Shown here: piece after piece, positions 34,281 through 47,345 of the stretch
Numbering within the stretch: the stretch's first letter is position 1
How the letters are laid out: every line of letters begins with the position of its first letter
NCBI RefSeq assembly: GCF_007677725.1
Contig: NZ_VEDF01000004.1
Location: 451,376 to 515,375, forward strand
DNA: 64,000 bases
Source: Pseudomonas sp. URMO17WK12:I11
Lineage (GTDB): Bacteria; Pseudomonadota; Gammaproteobacteria; Pseudomonadales; Pseudomonadaceae
Reading direction: 5' to 3'
Translations under genes and position numbers: made by a program
Notes under the pieces: model-generated
What the model saw: only the letters and a program-made list of their open reading frames with translations
Database searches by the model: none
What the model was told of the DNA's origin: nothing

Positions 34281-34958
34281 ATGCAATACAATCTCACCAG
34301 AATCGACCCGGATGCGCCCAACGAGCAATACCCGGTAGGTGATCGGGAAACCGTCACCGACCAATTGCTGGAGGACCAGGTCCACAAGAACATCTTCATG
34401 GGCAAGCTCGAAGATGTCCTCAGTGGCGCGGTCAACTGGGGTCGCAAGAACTCCCTCTGGCCGTACAACTTCGGCCTGTCCTGCTGCTACGTGGAAATGA
34501 CCACCGCCTTCACGGCGCCCCACGACATCGCCCGCTTCGGCGCCGAAGTCATCCGGGCCTCGCCGCGCCAGGCGGACTTCATGGTCATCGCCGGTACCTG
34601 CTTCATCAAGATGGCGCCGATCATTCAGCGCCTCTACGAGCAGATGCTCGAACCCAAGTGGGTCATCTCCATGGGTTCGTGCGCCAACTCCGGTGGCATG
34701 TACGACATCTACTCGGTCGTTCAGGGGGTCGACAAGTTCCTCCCCGTGGACGTCTACGTGCCTGGCTGCCCACCGCGCCCCGAAGCGTTCCTGCAAGGCT
34801 TGATGCTGCTGCAGGAATCGATCGGCCAAGAACGACGCCCGCTTTCCTGGGTTGTTGGCGATCAAGGCATCTACCGTGCCGAGATGCCTGCTCAGAAAGA
34901 CCTGCGTCGTGAACAGCGCATTGCGGTAACCAACCTGCGCAGCCCCGACGAAGTCTGA
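34281..34958 (+). CDS. nuoB: NADH-quinone oxidoreductase subunit B
   Basis: It carries iron-sulfur cluster N2, the last cluster before quinone. The 225-residue protein has the tandem-cysteine motif [19 protein letters not shown] and [10 protein letters not shown], giving the four N2 ligands. [11 protein letters not shown] is chosen as the start because GAGG lies 8 bases upstream; a TTG two codons earlier overlaps the ribosome site. It lies 10 bp after nuoA. Confidence 0.97.
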   Translation: MQYNLTRIDPDAPNEQYPVGDRETVTDQLLEDQVHKNIFMGKLEDVLSGAVNWGRKNSLWPYNFGLSCCYVEMTTAFTAPHDIARFGAEVIRASPRQADFMVIAGTCFIKMAPIIQRLYEQMLEPKWVISMGSCANSGGMYDIYSVVQGVDKFLPVDVYVPGCPPRPEAFLQGLMLLQESIGQERRPLSWVVGDQGIYRAEMPAQKDLRREQRIAVTNLRSPDEV

Positions 34959-34970
34959 TCCAGCGACCTG

Positions 34971-34994
34971 CCGCCCGCTCCCGTGAGCCGGCGG
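34971..34994 (+). repeat. Intercistronic stem-loop nuoB-nuoC
   Basis: CCGCCCGCTC pairs with GAGCCGGCGG (one C-C mismatch) across CCGT, in the 77-bp gap between nuoB and nuoCD. It has no T run, so it is more likely an mRNA processing or stability element than a terminator. Confidence 0.5.
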
Positions 34995-35017
34995 CCTGGC
35001 TTCATTCTTAACGCTGA

Positions 35018-36817
<1,800 letters not shown>

Positions 36818-36819
36818 GC

Positions 36820-37317
36820 ATGAACAGCACGCTTATCCAGACAGACCGTTTCGCCTTGAGCGAAACCGAGCGCTCGGCCATCGAGCACGAAATGCACCAC
36901 TACGAAGACCCGCGCGCGGCGTCCATCGAAGCCTTGAAGATCGTCCAGAAGGAGCGCGGCTGGGTGCCAGATGGCGCCATCCACGCCATCGGCGAAGTGC
37001 TGGGCATTCCCGCCAGCGACGTCGAGGGTGTCGCCACCTTCTACAGCCAGATCTTCCGTCAGCCGGTCGGCCGCCACATCATCCGTGTGTGCGACAGCAT
37101 GGTCTGCTACATCGGCGGCCACGAATCGGTGGTCAGCCAGATTCAGCACGAGCTGGGCATCGGCCTGGGCCAGACGACGGCCGACGGCCGCTTCACCCTG
37201 CTGCCGGTGTGCTGCCTGGGCAACTGCGACAAGGCGCCGGCGCTGATGATCGACGACGATACCTTCGGTGATGTGCAGCCGGCCGGTGTGTCCAAACTGC
37301 TGGAGGGTTACGTATGA
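36820..37317 (+). CDS. nuoE: NADH-quinone oxidoreductase subunit E
   Basis: The 24-kDa subunit of the NADH dehydrogenase module, holding [2Fe-2S] cluster N1a in a thioredoxin-like fold. The 165-residue protein has the cysteine ligands in [12 protein letters not shown] and [13 protein letters not shown]. It starts 2 bp after nuoCD and its stop overlaps the nuoF start by 4 bases (ATGA), implying coupling. Confidence 0.97.
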   Translation: MNSTLIQTDRFALSETERSAIEHEMHHYEDPRAASIEALKIVQKERGWVPDGAIHAIGEVLGIPASDVEGVATFYSQIFRQPVGRHIIRVCDSMVCYIGGHESVVSQIQHELGIGLGQTTADGRFTLLPVCCLGNCDKAPALMIDDDTFGDVQPAGVSKLLEGYV

Positions 37318-38675
37318 CCATGACTTCCTTCGGCCCGGCCAACCGCATTGCGCGCACGGCCGAAACCCACCCGCTGACCTGGCGCCTGCGCGATGATGGC
37401 GAGCCGGTCTGGCTGGCCGAGTACCAGTCCAAGAACGGCTATGTCGCCGCTCGCAAGGCCCTGGCCGAGATGTCGAGCGACGACATCGTGCAAAGCGTCA
37501 AGGATTCCGGCCTCAAGGGCCGCGGCGGTGCCGGCTTCCCCACGGGCGTGAAGTGGGGCCTGATGCCCAAAGATGAATCCATGAACATCCGCTACCTGCT
37601 GTGCAACGCGGATGAAATGGAGCCCAACACCTGGAAGGACCGCATGCTGATGGAGCAACAGCCCCATCTGCTGATCGAAGGCATGCTGATCAGCGCCCGC
37701 GCGCTGAAGGCCTATCGTGGCTACATCTTCCTGCGTGGCGAGTACACCACGGCGGCGAAGAACCTCAACCGTGCCATCGACGAAGCCAAGGCTGCCGGCC
37801 TGCTGGGCAAGAACATCCTGGGCAGCGGTTTCGATTTCGAACTGTTCGTGCACACTGGTGCCGGGCGCTACATCTGCGGTGAAGAAACCGCACTGATCAA
37901 CTCGCTCGAAGGCCGCCGAGCCAACCCGCGCTCCAAGCCGCCCTTCCCGGCCGCCGTGGGCGTGTGGGGCAAGCCGACCTGCGTGAACAACGTCGAGACC
38001 CTGTGCAACGTGCCGGCCATCGTCGCCAATGGCAACGACTGGTACAAGTCGCTGGCCCGCGAAGGCAGCGAAGACCACGGCACCAAGTTGATGGGCTTCT
38101 CCGGCAAGGTGAAGAACCCGGGCTTGTGGGAACTGCCGTTCGGCGTCACCGCCCGCGAGCTGTTCGAAGACTACGCCGGTGGCATGCGCGACGGCTTCAA
38201 GCTCAAGTGCTGGCAACCAGGCGGTGCCGGTACCGGTTTCCTGCTGCCCGAGCACCTCGACGCGCAGATGTACGCCGGTGGCATCGCCAAGGTCGGCACG
38301 CGCATGGGTACGGGCCTGGCCATGGCCGTGGACGACAGCGTCAGCATGGTTTCGCTGCTGCGCAACATGGAGGAGTTCTTCGCCCGCGAGTCGTGCGGCT
38401 GGTGTACGCCTTGCCGTGACGGCCTGCCATGGAGCGTGAAGATGCTGCGCGCGCTGGAAAACCGCCAGGGCCGCGCCGAAGACATCGAGACGCTGCTGGG
38501 CCTGGTCAACTTCCTCGGCCCGGGCCGCACGTTCTGCGCGCACGCCCCCGGTGCCGTCGAGCCACTGGGCAGTGCCATCAAGTACTTCCGCGCCGAATTC
38601 GAGGCCGGTGTCGCACCCGCTGGCGCTGACACCCTGCGCCCGAACCTGGCGAACCCGATTGTGGTAGGCGCATAA
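37314..38675 (+). CDS. nuoF: NADH-quinone oxidoreductase subunit F
   Basis: It binds NADH, FMN and [4Fe-4S] cluster N3. The 453-residue protein has the glycine-rich NADH/FMN loop [18 protein letters not shown] (about 62-80), [19 protein letters not shown], and the N3 cysteine motif [12 protein letters not shown] near residue 360 with a later cysteine at [10 protein letters not shown]. The ATG overlaps the nuoE stop; a second ATG two codons later is an alternative start. Confidence 0.97.
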   Translation: MTMTSFGPANRIARTAETHPLTWRLRDDGEPVWLAEYQSKNGYVAARKALAEMSSDDIVQSVKDSGLKGRGGAGFPTGVKWGLMPKDESMNIRYLLCNADEMEPNTWKDRMLMEQQPHLLIEGMLISARALKAYRGYIFLRGEYTTAAKNLNRAIDEAKAAGLLGKNILGSGFDFELFVHTGAGRYICGEETALINSLEGRRANPRSKPPFPAAVGVWGKPTCVNNVETLCNVPAIVANGNDWYKSLAREGSEDHGTKLMGFSGKVKNPGLWELPFGVTARELFEDYAGGMRDGFKLKCWQPGGAGTGFLLPEHLDAQMYAGGIAKVGTRMGTGLAMAVDDSVSMVSLLRNMEEFFARESCGWCTPCRDGLPWSVKMLRALENRQGRAEDIETLLGLVNFLGPGRTFCAHAPGAVEPLGSAIKYFRAEFEAGVAPAGADTLRPNLANPIVVGA

Positions 38676-38686
38676 CAAGATTGACC

Positions 38687-38708
38687 GCGGGTGGTCCGTG
38701 CCACCCGC
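38687..38708 (+). repeat. Intercistronic stem-loop 1, nuoF-nuoG
   Basis: GCGGGTGG and CCACCCGC pair perfectly across the 6-base loop TCCGTG, soon after the nuoF stop. No T run follows. Confidence 0.6.
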
Positions 38709-38772
38709 CAGCCTGCCGGCCGGCCCGCATGATGCGCGGCGTGCCGCAGGTGTACCGATTTCCATTAGCCAC

Positions 38773-38788
38773 GCCCGCTCACGCGGGC
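38773..38788 (+). repeat. Intercistronic stem-loop 2, nuoF-nuoG
   Basis: GCCCGC and GCGGGC pair across TCAC, 20 bp upstream of the nuoG ATG. It could mask or space the ribosome site. Confidence 0.5.
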
Positions 38789-38807
38789 CAACGAAGAACT
38801 TTGAACA

Positions 38808-41519
38808 ATGGCCACTATCCACGTAGACGGCAAAGCGCTCGAAGTCAACGGTGCAGACAACCTGTTACAGGCCTGTCTGTCGCTCGGCCTCGACATCCCC
38901 TATTTCTGCTGGCACCCGGCGCTCGGTAGCGTCGGCGCCTGCCGGCAGTGTGCGGTCAAGCAGTACACCGACGAGAACGACACCCGCGGTCGTATCGTCA
39001 TGTCCTGCATGACCCCTGCCTCCGACGGCACCTGGATCTCCATCGACGACGATGAGTCCAAGGCGTTTCGCGCCAGTGTCGTCGAGTGGCTGATGACCAA
39101 CCACCCGCACGATTGCCCAGTGTGCGAAGAAGGCGGTCACTGCCACCTGCAGGACATGACGGTAATGACCGGCCACAACGAGCGCCGCTACCGTTTCACC
39201 AAGCGTACCCACCAGAACCAGGACCTCGGCCCCTTCATCGCGCACGAGATGAACCGTTGCATCGCCTGTTACCGCTGCGTGCGGTACTACAAGGACTATG
39301 CCGGTGGTACCGACCTGGGCGTGTATGGCGCCCATGACAACGTGTACTTCGGTCGCGTCGAAGACGGCGTGCTGGAAAGCGAATTTTCCGGCAACCTGAC
39401 CGAGGTCTGCCCGACTGGCGTGTTCACCGACAAGACTCACTCCGAGCGCTACAACCGCAAGTGGGACATGCAGTTCGCGCCAAGCATCTGCCATGGCTGC
39501 TCCAGCGGCTGCAACATCAGCCCCGGTGAGCGCTACGGCGAACTGCGCCGCATCGAGAACCGCTTCAACGGCTCGGTCAACCAGTATTTCCTGTGCGACC
39601 GCGGCCGCTTCGGCTATGGCTATGTCAACCGCAGCGACCGCCCACGTCAGCCGCAACTCGATGGCAGCAAACTGAGCGTCGATGCTGCCCTGGACAAAGC
39701 TGCCGATCTGTTGCGCGGCCGTACCATCGTCGGTATCGGCTCGCCGCGCGCCAGCCTCGAAAGCAACTACGGCCTGCGTGAACTGGTCGGCGCCGACTAT
39801 TTCTACAGCGGTATGGAAGCCGGAGAACTGGCCCGCGTGCGCCTGGCCCTGGACGTGCTGAACAACAGCCCGCTGCCAGTGCCGACCCTGCGCGACATCG
39901 AAGATCATGACGCGGTGTTCGTGCTCGGTGAAGACCTGACCCAGACCGCGGCCCGCGTCGCCCTGGCCGTGCGCCAGGCGACCAAGGGCAAGGCCGAGGC
40001 CATGGCCGAGGCCATGAAGGTACAGCCATGGCTCGACGCCGCGGTCAAGAACATCGGCCAGCACGCGCTGTACCCGCTGTTCATCGCCTCGCTGGCTGAA
40101 ACCAAGCTCGACGACGTGGCTGAAGAATGCGTGCATGCAGCGCCTGCTGACCTGGCCCGCATCGGCTTCGCCGTCGCCAACGCAATCGACCCGAGCGCCC
40201 CAGCGGTCGAGGGCCTGGACGCCGAGGCCCAGGCCCTGGCCCAGCGCATCGCCGATGCCTTGGTCGCGGCCAAGCGCCCGCTGATCATCGCCGGCACCTC
40301 GCTGGCCGACCCGGCCCTGATCGAGGCGGCCGCCAACATCGCCAAGGCGCTGAAACTGCGCGCCAAGGACGGCTCGCTGAGCCTGGTGGTGCCCGAGGCC
40401 AACAGCCTGGGCATGGCCATGTTCGGTGGCGATTCGGTCGATGCTGCGCTGGACGCGGTGATCAGCGGCAAGGCCGACGCCATCGTCGTGCTGGAAAACG
40501 ACTTGTATGCCCGCGTCCCGGCTGCCAAGGTCGACGCAGCACTGGCCGCGGCCAAGGTGGTGATCGTCGCCGATCACTCGCGCACTGCTACCGTCGAGCG
40601 CGCCCATCTGGTGCTGCCAGCGGCTTCGTTCGCCGAGGGCGACGGTACTTTGGTCAGCCAGGAAGGCCGTGCCCAGCGCTTCTTCCAGGTGTTCGACCCG
40701 CAGTACCTGGACAGCAGCATCCTGGTCCACGAAGGCTGGCGCTGGATGCACGCGGTGCGTGCCACCCTGCTCAACAAGCCGGTCGACTGGACCCAGCTGG
40801 ACCACGTCACCAGCGCCTGCGCCCAGGTGGCCGAGCAATTGTCCGGCATCGTCAATGCCGCACCGAGCGCTGCCTTCCGCATCAAGGGCCTGAAGCTTGC
40901 CCGCGAGCCGCTGCGCTACTCCGGGCGCACGGCCATGCGCGCCAACATCAGCGTGCACGAACCGCGCACGCCGCAGGACAAGGACACCGCCTTCGCCTTC
41001 TCCATGGAAGGTTATTCAGGGTCGGCCGAACCGCGCCAACAGGTGCCGTTCGCCTGGTCGCCCGGCTGGAACTCGCCACAAGCCTGGAACAAGTTTCAGG
41101 ATGAGGTCGGTGGCCATCTGCGTGCCGGCGATCCAGGTGTACGCCTGATCGAATCGCAAGGCGACCGCCTGAACTGGTTCACCGCCATTCCGGGTGCCTT
41201 CAACCCGGCGCGAGGCACCTGGACCGCCGTGCCGTTCTTCCACCTGTTCGGCAGCGAGGAAAGCTCCTCGCGCGCAGCGCCGGTGCAAGAGCGTATCCCG
41301 GCTGCCTACGTAGCCCTGGCCAAGTCCGAAGCCGACCGTCTGGGGGTCAACGAGGGTGCCCTGTTGAGCCTGAACGTAGGCGGCGTGGCCTTGCGCTTGC
41401 CGCTGCGCATCAATGAAGAACTGGGCGCGGGCCTGGTTGCCCTGCCCAAAGGCCTGGCCGGCATCCCACCGGCCATCTTCGGAGCATCCGTCGAAGGTCT
41501 GCAGGAGGCAGCACAATGA
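38808..41519 (+). CDS. nuoG: NADH-quinone oxidoreductase subunit G
   Basis: The largest peripheral subunit, carrying several iron-sulfur clusters. The 903-residue protein begins with a ferredoxin-like [2Fe-2S] domain ([20 protein letters not shown], about 35-55), then the His/Cys block ([17 protein letters not shown]), a 4Fe-4S motif [11 protein letters not shown], and the extra cluster motif [17 protein letters not shown] typical of enterobacterial and Pseudomonas NuoG. A long molybdopterin-oxidoreductase-like domain without cofactor follows. It lies 132 bp after nuoF and its stop overlaps nuoH by 4 bases. Confidence 0.97.
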   Translation: MATIHVDGKALEVNGADNLLQACLSLGLDIPYFCWHPALGSVGACRQCAVKQYTDENDTRGRIVMSCMTPASDGTWISIDDDESKAFRASVVEWLMTNHPHDCPVCEEGGHCHLQDMTVMTGHNERRYRFTKRTHQNQDLGPFIAHEMNRCIACYRCVRYYKDYAGGTDLGVYGAHDNVYFGRVEDGVLESEFSGNLTEVCPTGVFTDKTHSERYNRKWDMQFAPSICHGCSSGCNISPGERYGELRRIENRFNGSVNQYFLCDRGRFGYGYVNRSDRPRQPQLDGSKLSVDAALDKAADLLRGRTIVGIGSPRASLESNYGLRELVGADYFYSGMEAGELARVRLALDVLNNSPLPVPTLRDIEDHDAVFVLGEDLTQTAARVALAVRQATKGKAEAMAEAMKVQPWLDAAVKNIGQHALYPLFIASLAETKLDDVAEECVHAAPADLARIGFAVANAIDPSAPAVEGLDAEAQALAQRIADALVAAKRPLIIAGTSLADPALIEAAANIAKALKLRAKDGSLSLVVPEANSLGMAMFGGDSVDAALDAVISGKADAIVVLENDLYARVPAAKVDAALAAAKVVIVADHSRTATVERAHLVLPAASFAEGDGTLVSQEGRAQRFFQVFDPQYLDSSILVHEGWRWMHAVRATLLNKPVDWTQLDHVTSACAQVAEQLSGIVNAAPSAAFRIKGLKLAREPLRYSGRTAMRANISVHEPRTPQDKDTAFAFSMEGYSGSAEPRQQVPFAWSPGWNSPQAWNKFQDEVGGHLRAGDPGVRLIESQGDRLNWFTAIPGAFNPARGTWTAVPFFHLFGSEESSSRAAPVQERIPAAYVALAKSEADRLGVNEGALLSLNVGGVALRLPLRINEELGAGLVALPKGLAGIPPAIFGASVEGLQEAAQ

Positions 41520-42523
41520 GCTGGTTCACCCCCGAAGTGATCGATGTGATCCTCACCGTGGTCCGGGCCATCGTGGTCCTGCTCGCGGTAGTGGTCTGCG
41601 GCGCGCTGCTCAGCTTCGTCGAGCGGCGCCTGCTGGGCTGGTGGCAGGACCGTTATGGTCCGAACCGCGTGGGCCCATTCGGCATGTTCCAGATCGCCGC
41701 CGACATGCTGAAGATGTTCTTCAAGGAAGACTGGAACCCGCCTTTCGTCGATCGCATGATCTTCACCCTGGCGCCGGTCGTGGCCATGAGTGCTCTGCTG
41801 ATCGCGTTCTGCGTCATTCCGATCACCCCGCTCTGGGGTGTGGCAGACCTCAACATCGGCCTGCTGTTCTTCTTCGCCATGGCGGGGCTGTCGGTGTATG
41901 CCGTGCTGTTCGCCGGCTGGTCGTCGAACAACAAGTACGCCTTGCTGGGCAGCTTGCGTGCCTCGGCCCAGACCGTGTCGTACGAAGTGTTCCTGGGCTT
42001 GGCGCTGATGGGCGTGGTGGTGCAGGTCGGTTCGTTCAACATGCGCGACATCGTTGAATACCAGGCGCAGAACCTGTGGTTCATCATTCCGCAGTTCTTC
42101 GGCTTCTGCACCTTCTTCATCGCCGGCGTGGCCGTGACTCACCGTCACCCTTTCGACCAACCGGAAGCGGAGCAGGAACTGGCCGACGGTTACCACATCG
42201 AGTATGCCGGCATGAAATGGGGCATGTTCTTCGTCGGTGAGTACATCGGCATCATCCTCATCTCGGCGCTGCTGGTGACCCTGTTCTTCGGCGGCTGGCA
42301 CGGACCGTTCGGCATTCTGCCGCAACTGTCGTTCCTGTGGTTCGCTTTGAAGACCGCGTTCTTCATCATGCTGTTCATCCTGCTGCGTGCCTCGATTCCG
42401 CGCCCGCGCTATGACCAGGTGATGGACTTCAGCTGGAAGTTCTGCCTGCCGCTGACCCTGATCAATTTGCTGGTGACCGCTGCGATCGTGCTTTACAACA
42501 CGCCAGCCGTCGCGGCCCAGTGA
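41516..42523 (+). CDS. nuoH: NADH-quinone oxidoreductase subunit H
   Basis: The membrane subunit linking the quinone site to the proton channels. The 335-residue protein has about eight helices and the conserved blocks [32 protein letters not shown] and [22 protein letters not shown]. It starts ATG within ATGA, overlapping nuoG. Confidence 0.97.
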   Translation: MSWFTPEVIDVILTVVRAIVVLLAVVVCGALLSFVERRLLGWWQDRYGPNRVGPFGMFQIAADMLKMFFKEDWNPPFVDRMIFTLAPVVAMSALLIAFCVIPITPLWGVADLNIGLLFFFAMAGLSVYAVLFAGWSSNNKYALLGSLRASAQTVSYEVFLGLALMGVVVQVGSFNMRDIVEYQAQNLWFIIPQFFGFCTFFIAGVAVTHRHPFDQPEAEQELADGYHIEYAGMKWGMFFVGEYIGIILISALLVTLFFGGWHGPFGILPQLSFLWFALKTAFFIMLFILLRASIPRPRYDQVMDFSWKFCLPLTLINLLVTAAIVLYNTPAVAAQ

Positions 42524-42534
42524 GGATTTGACCC

Positions 42535-43083
42535 ATGTTCAAGTATATCGGCGACATCGTTAAGGGCACCGGCACCCAGCTGCGCAGCCTGGCGATGGTG
42601 TTCTCCCACGGGTTCCGCAAGCGCGACACCCTGCAATACCCTGAAGAACCCGTGTACCTGCCACCGCGGTATCGCGGGCGCATCGTCCTCACCCGCGACC
42701 CCGATGGCGAAGAGCGCTGCGTGGCGTGCAACCTCTGTGCAGTGGCCTGCCCGGTCGGTTGCATTTCCCTGCAAAAGGCGGAAACCGACGACGGCCGCTG
42801 GTACCCGGAGTTCTTCCGCATCAACTTCTCGCGCTGCATCTTCTGCGGCCTGTGTGAAGAAGCGTGCCCGACCACCGCGATCCAGCTGACTCCGGATTTC
42901 GAAATGGCCGAGTTCAAGCGTCAGGACCTGGTGTACGAGAAGGAAGATCTGCTGATCTCCGGCCCCGGCAAGAACCCTGACTACAACTTCTACCGTGTTG
43001 CGGGTATGGCGATCGCTGGCAAGCCCAAGGGCGCTGCGCAGAACGAGGCCGAGCCGATCAACGTGAAGAGCTTGCTCCCATAA
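42535..43083 (+). CDS. nuoI: NADH-quinone oxidoreductase subunit I
   Basis: It carries clusters N6a and N6b on a ferredoxin fold that passes electrons to NuoB. The 182-residue protein has two 4Fe-4S motifs, [15 protein letters not shown] (about 60-74) and [15 protein letters not shown] (about 99-113). It starts 11 bp after nuoH with GAGGA upstream. Confidence 0.97.
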   Translation: MFKYIGDIVKGTGTQLRSLAMVFSHGFRKRDTLQYPEEPVYLPPRYRGRIVLTRDPDGEERCVACNLCAVACPVGCISLQKAETDDGRWYPEFFRINFSRCIFCGLCEEACPTTAIQLTPDFEMAEFKRQDLVYEKEDLLISGPGKNPDYNFYRVAGMAIAGKPKGAAQNEAEPINVKSLLP

Positions 43084-43093
43084 GGACAGAAAG

Positions 43094-43594
43094 ATGGAAT
43101 TCGCTTTCTACTTCGCATCCGGGATCGCCGTGGTCTCCACCCTGCGGGTGGTAACCGGCACCAACCCCGTGCACGCCTTGCTGTACTTGATCATCTCGCT
43201 GATTTCGGTCGCGATGATCTTCTTCGCCCTGGGAGCGCCGTTCGCCGGCGCCCTGGAAGTGATCGCCTACGCCGGCGCCATCATGGTGCTGTTCGTGTTC
43301 GTGGTGATGATGCTCAACCTGGGGCCGGCCTCGGTGGCCCAGGAACGCGGCTGGCTCAAGCCGGGGATCTGGGCCGGGCCGGTCGTGCTCGCCGCCCTGC
43401 TGTTGCTGGAGCTGCTGTACGTGCTGTTCGTCAGCCCCAGCGGTGCCGCCATCAGCGGTACTACTGTCACCCCCAAGGAAGTGGGTATCAGCCTGTTCGG
43501 CCCCTACCTGCTGGTGGTCGAACTGGCGTCGATGCTGCTGCTGGCCGCGGCCGTCACTGCCTTCCACCTGGGCCGCAACGAGGCGAAGGAGTAA
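43094..43594 (+). CDS. nuoJ: NADH-quinone oxidoreductase subunit J
   Basis: A small membrane subunit of 166 residues with five predicted helices. The conserved third-helix region GALEVIAYAGAIMVLFVFVV, with its pi-bulge glycine/tyrosine, is clear. It lies 10 bp after nuoI and 3 bp before nuoK. Confidence 0.96.
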   Translation: MEFAFYFASGIAVVSTLRVVTGTNPVHALLYLIISLISVAMIFFALGAPFAGALEVIAYAGAIMVLFVFVVMMLNLGPASVAQERGWLKPGIWAGPVVLAALLLLELLYVLFVSPSGAAISGTTVTPKEVGISLFGPYLLVVELASMLLLAAAVTAFHLGRNEAKE

Positions 43595-43597
43595 ATC

Positions 43598-43906
43598 ATG
43601 GGTGCTATCCCTCTCGAACATGGGCTGGCCGTCGCCGGCGTCCTGTTCTGCTTAGGTCTGGTTGGCCTGATGGTCCGCCGCAACATCCTTTTCGTGCTCA
43701 TGAGCCTGGAAGTCATGATGAACGCCGCTGCCCTGGCGTTCATCGTCGCCGGTGCCCGTTGGGTCCAGCCCGACGGCCAGGTGATGTTCATTCTGGTGAT
43801 TAGCCTCGCAGCCGCCGAAGCCAGTATTGGCCTGGCGATCCTGCTGCAGCTGTATCGCCGCTTCCACACTCTCGACATCGATGCTGCCAGTGAGATGCGC
43901 GGATGA
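43598..43906 (+). CDS. nuoK: NADH-quinone oxidoreductase subunit K
   Basis: A 102-residue, three-helix membrane subunit related to MrpC. It has the conserved glutamates of the proton path in [10 protein letters not shown] and [17 protein letters not shown]. Its stop overlaps the nuoL start by 4 bases. Confidence 0.97.
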   Translation: MGAIPLEHGLAVAGVLFCLGLVGLMVRRNILFVLMSLEVMMNAAALAFIVAGARWVQPDGQVMFILVISLAAAEASIGLAILLQLYRRFHTLDIDAASEMRG

Positions 43907-45756
43907 ACCTACTCTTCCTGACTTTCGTCTTCCCCCTGATCGGCTTCCTGCTGCTGTCGTTCTCCCGCGGGCGGTTCTCGGAGAACCTGTCCGCGCTGAT
44001 CGGCGTCGGCTCGGTCGGCCTGTCGGCGGCCACCGCCGCCTACGTCATCTGGCAGTTCAACGTCGCGCCGCCTGAAGGCGGGGCTTACAGCCAGTTGCTG
44101 TGGCAGTGGATGTCGGTGGACGGCTTTGCGCCGAACTTCACCCTGTACCTGGACGGCTTGTCGGTAACCATGCTCGGCGTGGTCACCGGGGTGGGCTTCC
44201 TGATCCACCTGTTCGCCTCCTGGTACATGCGTGGCGAAGCCGGCTACTCGCGCTTCTTCTCGTACACCAACCTGTTCATCGCCAGCATGCTGTTCCTGAT
44301 CCTGGGCGATAACCTGCTGTTCATCTACTTCGGCTGGGAAGGGGTTGGCCTGTGCTCGTACCTGTTGATCGGTTTCTACTACAGCAACCGCAACAACGGT
44401 AACGCCGCACTCAAGGCGTTCATCGTCACCCGCATCGGCGACGTGTTCATGGCCATCGGCCTGTTCATCCTGTTCGCCCAGCTCGGCACGCTGAACGTGC
44501 AGGAGCTGCTGGTGCTGGCACCGCAGAAATTCCAGGCCGGTGACACCTGGATGGTCCTGGCAACACTGATGCTGCTCGGTGGTGCGGTCGGTAAGTCGGC
44601 CCAGCTGCCGTTGCAGACTTGGCTGGCCGACGCGATGGCAGGTCCGACCCCGGTTTCGGCCCTGATCCACGCCGCTACCATGGTGACCGCGGGTGTGTAC
44701 CTGATCGCGCGCACCAACGGGCTGTTCCTGCTGGCGCCGGACATTCTGCACCTGGTCGGTGTGGTGGGTGGTGTCACGCTGGTGCTGGCTGGCTTCGCCG
44801 CGCTGGTGCAGACCGACATCAAGCGTATTCTCGCCTACTCGACCATGAGCCAGATCGGCTACATGTTCCTGGCCCTGGGCGTCGGCGCCTGGGACGCGGC
44901 GATCTTCCACCTGATGACCCACGCCTTCTTCAAAGCCCTGCTGTTCCTCGCTTCCGGGGCGGTGATCGTCGCCTGCCACCACGAGCAGAACATCTTCAAG
45001 ATGGGCGGGCTGTGGAAGAAGCTGCCGCTGGCCTACGCCAGCTTCGTGGTCGGTGGCGCTGCCCTGGCGGCCCTGCCAATCGTGACCGTGGGTTTCTACT
45101 CCAAGGACGAGATCCTCTGGGAAGCCTTCGCCAGCGGCAACAGCGGCTTGCTGTATGCGGGCCTGGTCGGCGCCTTCATGACCTCGCTGTACACCTTCCG
45201 CCTGATCTTCATCGCTTTCCATGGCGAAGCGAAGACCGAAGCCCATGCCGGTCATGGCATCAGTCACTGGCTGCCGTTGGGCGTGCTGATCGTGTTGTCG
45301 ACCTTTGTCGGTGCCTGGATCACTCCACCTCTTGCAGGCGTGCTGCCAGAGAGCGCCGGCCACGCCGGTGGCGAGGCCAAGCACGCGCTGGAGATCACCT
45401 CCGGTGCCATCGCCATCGCCGGCATCCTGCTGGCGGCGATGCTGTTCCTGGGCAAGCGTCGCCTGGTCAGCGCCATCGCCAACAGCGGTATTGGTCGGGT
45501 GCTGTCGGCCTGGTGGTTCGCCGCCTGGGGCTTCGACTGGATCTACGACAAGCTGTTCGTCAAACCTTACCTGCTGATCAGCCACCTCCTGCGCAAGGAT
45601 CCGGTCGATCGCGGCATCGGCCTGATTCCTCGCATGGCTCGCGGCGGCCACCTCGCCATGAGCAAGACCGAGACCGGGCAGCTGCGCTGGTACACCGCTT
45701 CGATCGCCGTTGGCGCAGTGCTGGTACTCGGCGCTGTGGTAGTGGCTGCGGTATGA
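43903..45756 (+). CDS. nuoL: NADH-quinone oxidoreductase subunit L
   Basis: The distal antiporter-like proton-pumping subunit with the long lateral helix. The 617-residue protein has about 16 helices, the proton-channel glutamate in [19 protein letters not shown], lysines in [32 protein letters not shown], and the discontinuous helix region near 250-310. The C-terminal part carries the lateral helix and a final anchor. Its stop lies within ATGA at 45753-45756, which also starts a mini-cistron. Confidence 0.97.
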   Translation: MNLLFLTFVFPLIGFLLLSFSRGRFSENLSALIGVGSVGLSAATAAYVIWQFNVAPPEGGAYSQLLWQWMSVDGFAPNFTLYLDGLSVTMLGVVTGVGFLIHLFASWYMRGEAGYSRFFSYTNLFIASMLFLILGDNLLFIYFGWEGVGLCSYLLIGFYYSNRNNGNAALKAFIVTRIGDVFMAIGLFILFAQLGTLNVQELLVLAPQKFQAGDTWMVLATLMLLGGAVGKSAQLPLQTWLADAMAGPTPVSALIHAATMVTAGVYLIARTNGLFLLAPDILHLVGVVGGVTLVLAGFAALVQTDIKRILAYSTMSQIGYMFLALGVGAWDAAIFHLMTHAFFKALLFLASGAVIVACHHEQNIFKMGGLWKKLPLAYASFVVGGAALAALPIVTVGFYSKDEILWEAFASGNSGLLYAGLVGAFMTSLYTFRLIFIAFHGEAKTEAHAGHGISHWLPLGVLIVLSTFVGAWITPPLAGVLPESAGHAGGEAKHALEITSGAIAIAGILLAAMLFLGKRRLVSAIANSGIGRVLSAWWFAAWGFDWIYDKLFVKPYLLISHLLRKDPVDRGIGLIPRMARGGHLAMSKTETGQLRWYTASIAVGAVLVLGAVVVAAV

Positions 45757-45809
45757 CCATGAACCTTGCGAACCTTGCGACTCTGCGAAAGGAAACGAAC
45801 CCGTCATGA
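45753..45809 (+). CDS. Possible 18-codon coupling cistron between nuoL and nuoM
   Basis: The frame ATG..TGA encodes [18 protein letters not shown]. Its ATG overlaps the nuoL stop as ATGA (45753-45756) and its TGA overlaps the nuoM start as ATGA (45806-45809). It therefore fills the only gap between the two genes and could couple their translation. It contains a tandem 9-base repeat (GAACCTTGC twice, 45761-45778). No protein evidence exists; it may be chance. Confidence 0.35.
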   Translation: MTMNLANLATLRKETNPS

Positions 45810-47338
45810 TTTTGCCTTGGCTGATCCTGATCCCCTTCATCGGCGGCTTCCTGTGCTGGCTGGGTGAACGCTTCGGCGCCACCTTGCCGCGCTGGATTGC
45901 GCTGCTGACCATGTCTCTGCTGCTCGGTATCGGCCTCTGGCTGTGGGGCACCGGTGACTACACCCTGGCCCCGGCACCGGGTGCCGAGCCTGCCTGGGCA
46001 CTGGAATACAAAGTCCAGTGGATCCAGCGCTTCGGTATCAGCATCCACCTGGCCCTGGACGGCCTGTCGCTGCTGATGATCCTGCTCACCGGCCTGCTCG
46101 GTGTGCTGTCGGTGCTGTGCTCGTGGAAGGAAATCCAGCGCCACGTCGGTTTCTTCCACCTCAACCTGATGTGGATCCTCGGCGGCGTGGTCGGGGTGTT
46201 CCTGGCGCTGGACCTGTTCCTGTTCTTCTTCTTCTGGGAAATGATGCTGGTGCCGATGTACTTCCTCATCGCGCTCTGGGGTCACAGCTCGGCAGACGGC
46301 AAGAAGACCCGGATCTACGCTGCGACCAAGTTCTTCATCTTCACCCAGGCCAGCGGCCTGATCATGTTGGTGGCGATCCTGGGCCTGGTGCTGGTCAACT
46401 ACACCAACACCGGGGTGATCACCTTCAACTACAGCGACCTGCTCAAGGCCGAACTGCCAGCTGGCACCGAGTACCTGTTGATGCTCGGCTTCTTCATCGC
46501 CTTCGCGGTCAAGCTGCCGGTAGTACCGTTCCACTCCTGGCTGCCGGATGCCCACGCCCAGGCGCCGACCGCAGGTTCGGTGGACCTCGCCGGTATCCTG
46601 CTGAAGACGGCGGCCTATGGTCTGCTGCGTTTCGCCCTGCCGCTGTTCCCGAACGCCTCGGCCGAGTTTGCGCCGATCGCCATGACCCTGGGCCTGATCG
46701 GCATCTTCTACGGCGCTTTCCTGGCCTTCGCGCAGACCGACATCAAGCGCCTGATCGCGTTCTCCAGCGTCTCGCACATGGGCTTCGTGCTGATCGGCAT
46801 CTACTCCGGCAGCCAGCAGGCCCTGCAAGGGGCGGTGATCCAGATGCTGGCTCACGGTCTGTCGGCGGCCGCGCTGTTCATCCTGTCCGGCCAGCTGTAC
46901 GAGCGCCTGCACACCCGCGACATGCGCCAGATGGGCGGGCTGTGGCACCGCATCGCCTACCTGCCGGCCATCAGCCTGTTCTTTGCCGCAGCGTCGCTGG
47001 GCTTGCCGGGTACCGGCAACTTCGTTGGTGAGTTCCTGATTTTGCTCGGCAGCTTCGTGCACGTGCCGTGGATCACCGTGATCGCCACCACGGGGTTGGT
47101 ATTCGGCTCGGTGTATTCGCTGATCATGATCCACCGCGCCTACTTCGGCCCTGCCAAGGCCGACACCGTACTGGCCGGCATGGACAGCCGCGAGCTGATC
47201 ATGGTCCTGGGCCTGGCAGTGCTGCTGATTCTGCTGGGCGTGTACCCACAGCCGTTCCTCGATACCTCTGCCGCCACCATGAGTGGCGTGCAGCAGTGGC
47301 TCGGTTCCGCTTTCACTCAACTCGCTTCGGCCCGGTAA
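45806..47338 (+). CDS. nuoM: NADH-quinone oxidoreductase subunit M
   Basis: An antiporter-like proton-pumping subunit. The 510-residue protein has about 14 helices, the conserved glutamate in [18 protein letters not shown], and the lysine block [38 protein letters not shown] lies about 12 bases before the ATG, a long spacing, consistent with help from upstream translation. Confidence 0.97.
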   Translation: MILPWLILIPFIGGFLCWLGERFGATLPRWIALLTMSLLLGIGLWLWGTGDYTLAPAPGAEPAWALEYKVQWIQRFGISIHLALDGLSLLMILLTGLLGVLSVLCSWKEIQRHVGFFHLNLMWILGGVVGVFLALDLFLFFFFWEMMLVPMYFLIALWGHSSADGKKTRIYAATKFFIFTQASGLIMLVAILGLVLVNYTNTGVITFNYSDLLKAELPAGTEYLLMLGFFIAFAVKLPVVPFHSWLPDAHAQAPTAGSVDLAGILLKTAAYGLLRFALPLFPNASAEFAPIAMTLGLIGIFYGAFLAFAQTDIKRLIAFSSVSHMGFVLIGIYSGSQQALQGAVIQMLAHGLSAAALFILSGQLYERLHTRDMRQMGGLWHRIAYLPAISLFFAAASLGLPGTGNFVGEFLILLGSFVHVPWITVIATTGLVFGSVYSLIMIHRAYFGPAKADTVLAGMDSRELIMVLGLAVLLILLGVYPQPFLDTSAATMSGVQQWLGSAFTQLASAR

Positions 47339-47345
47339 GAGCGCT

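Noticed and set aside
38865..40958. Long minus-strand open frame opposite nuoG (and similar ones opposite nuoL, nuoM and nuoN)
   Set aside because: A mirror effect of high third-position GC in strongly conserved complex I genes; no domain and no ribosome site.
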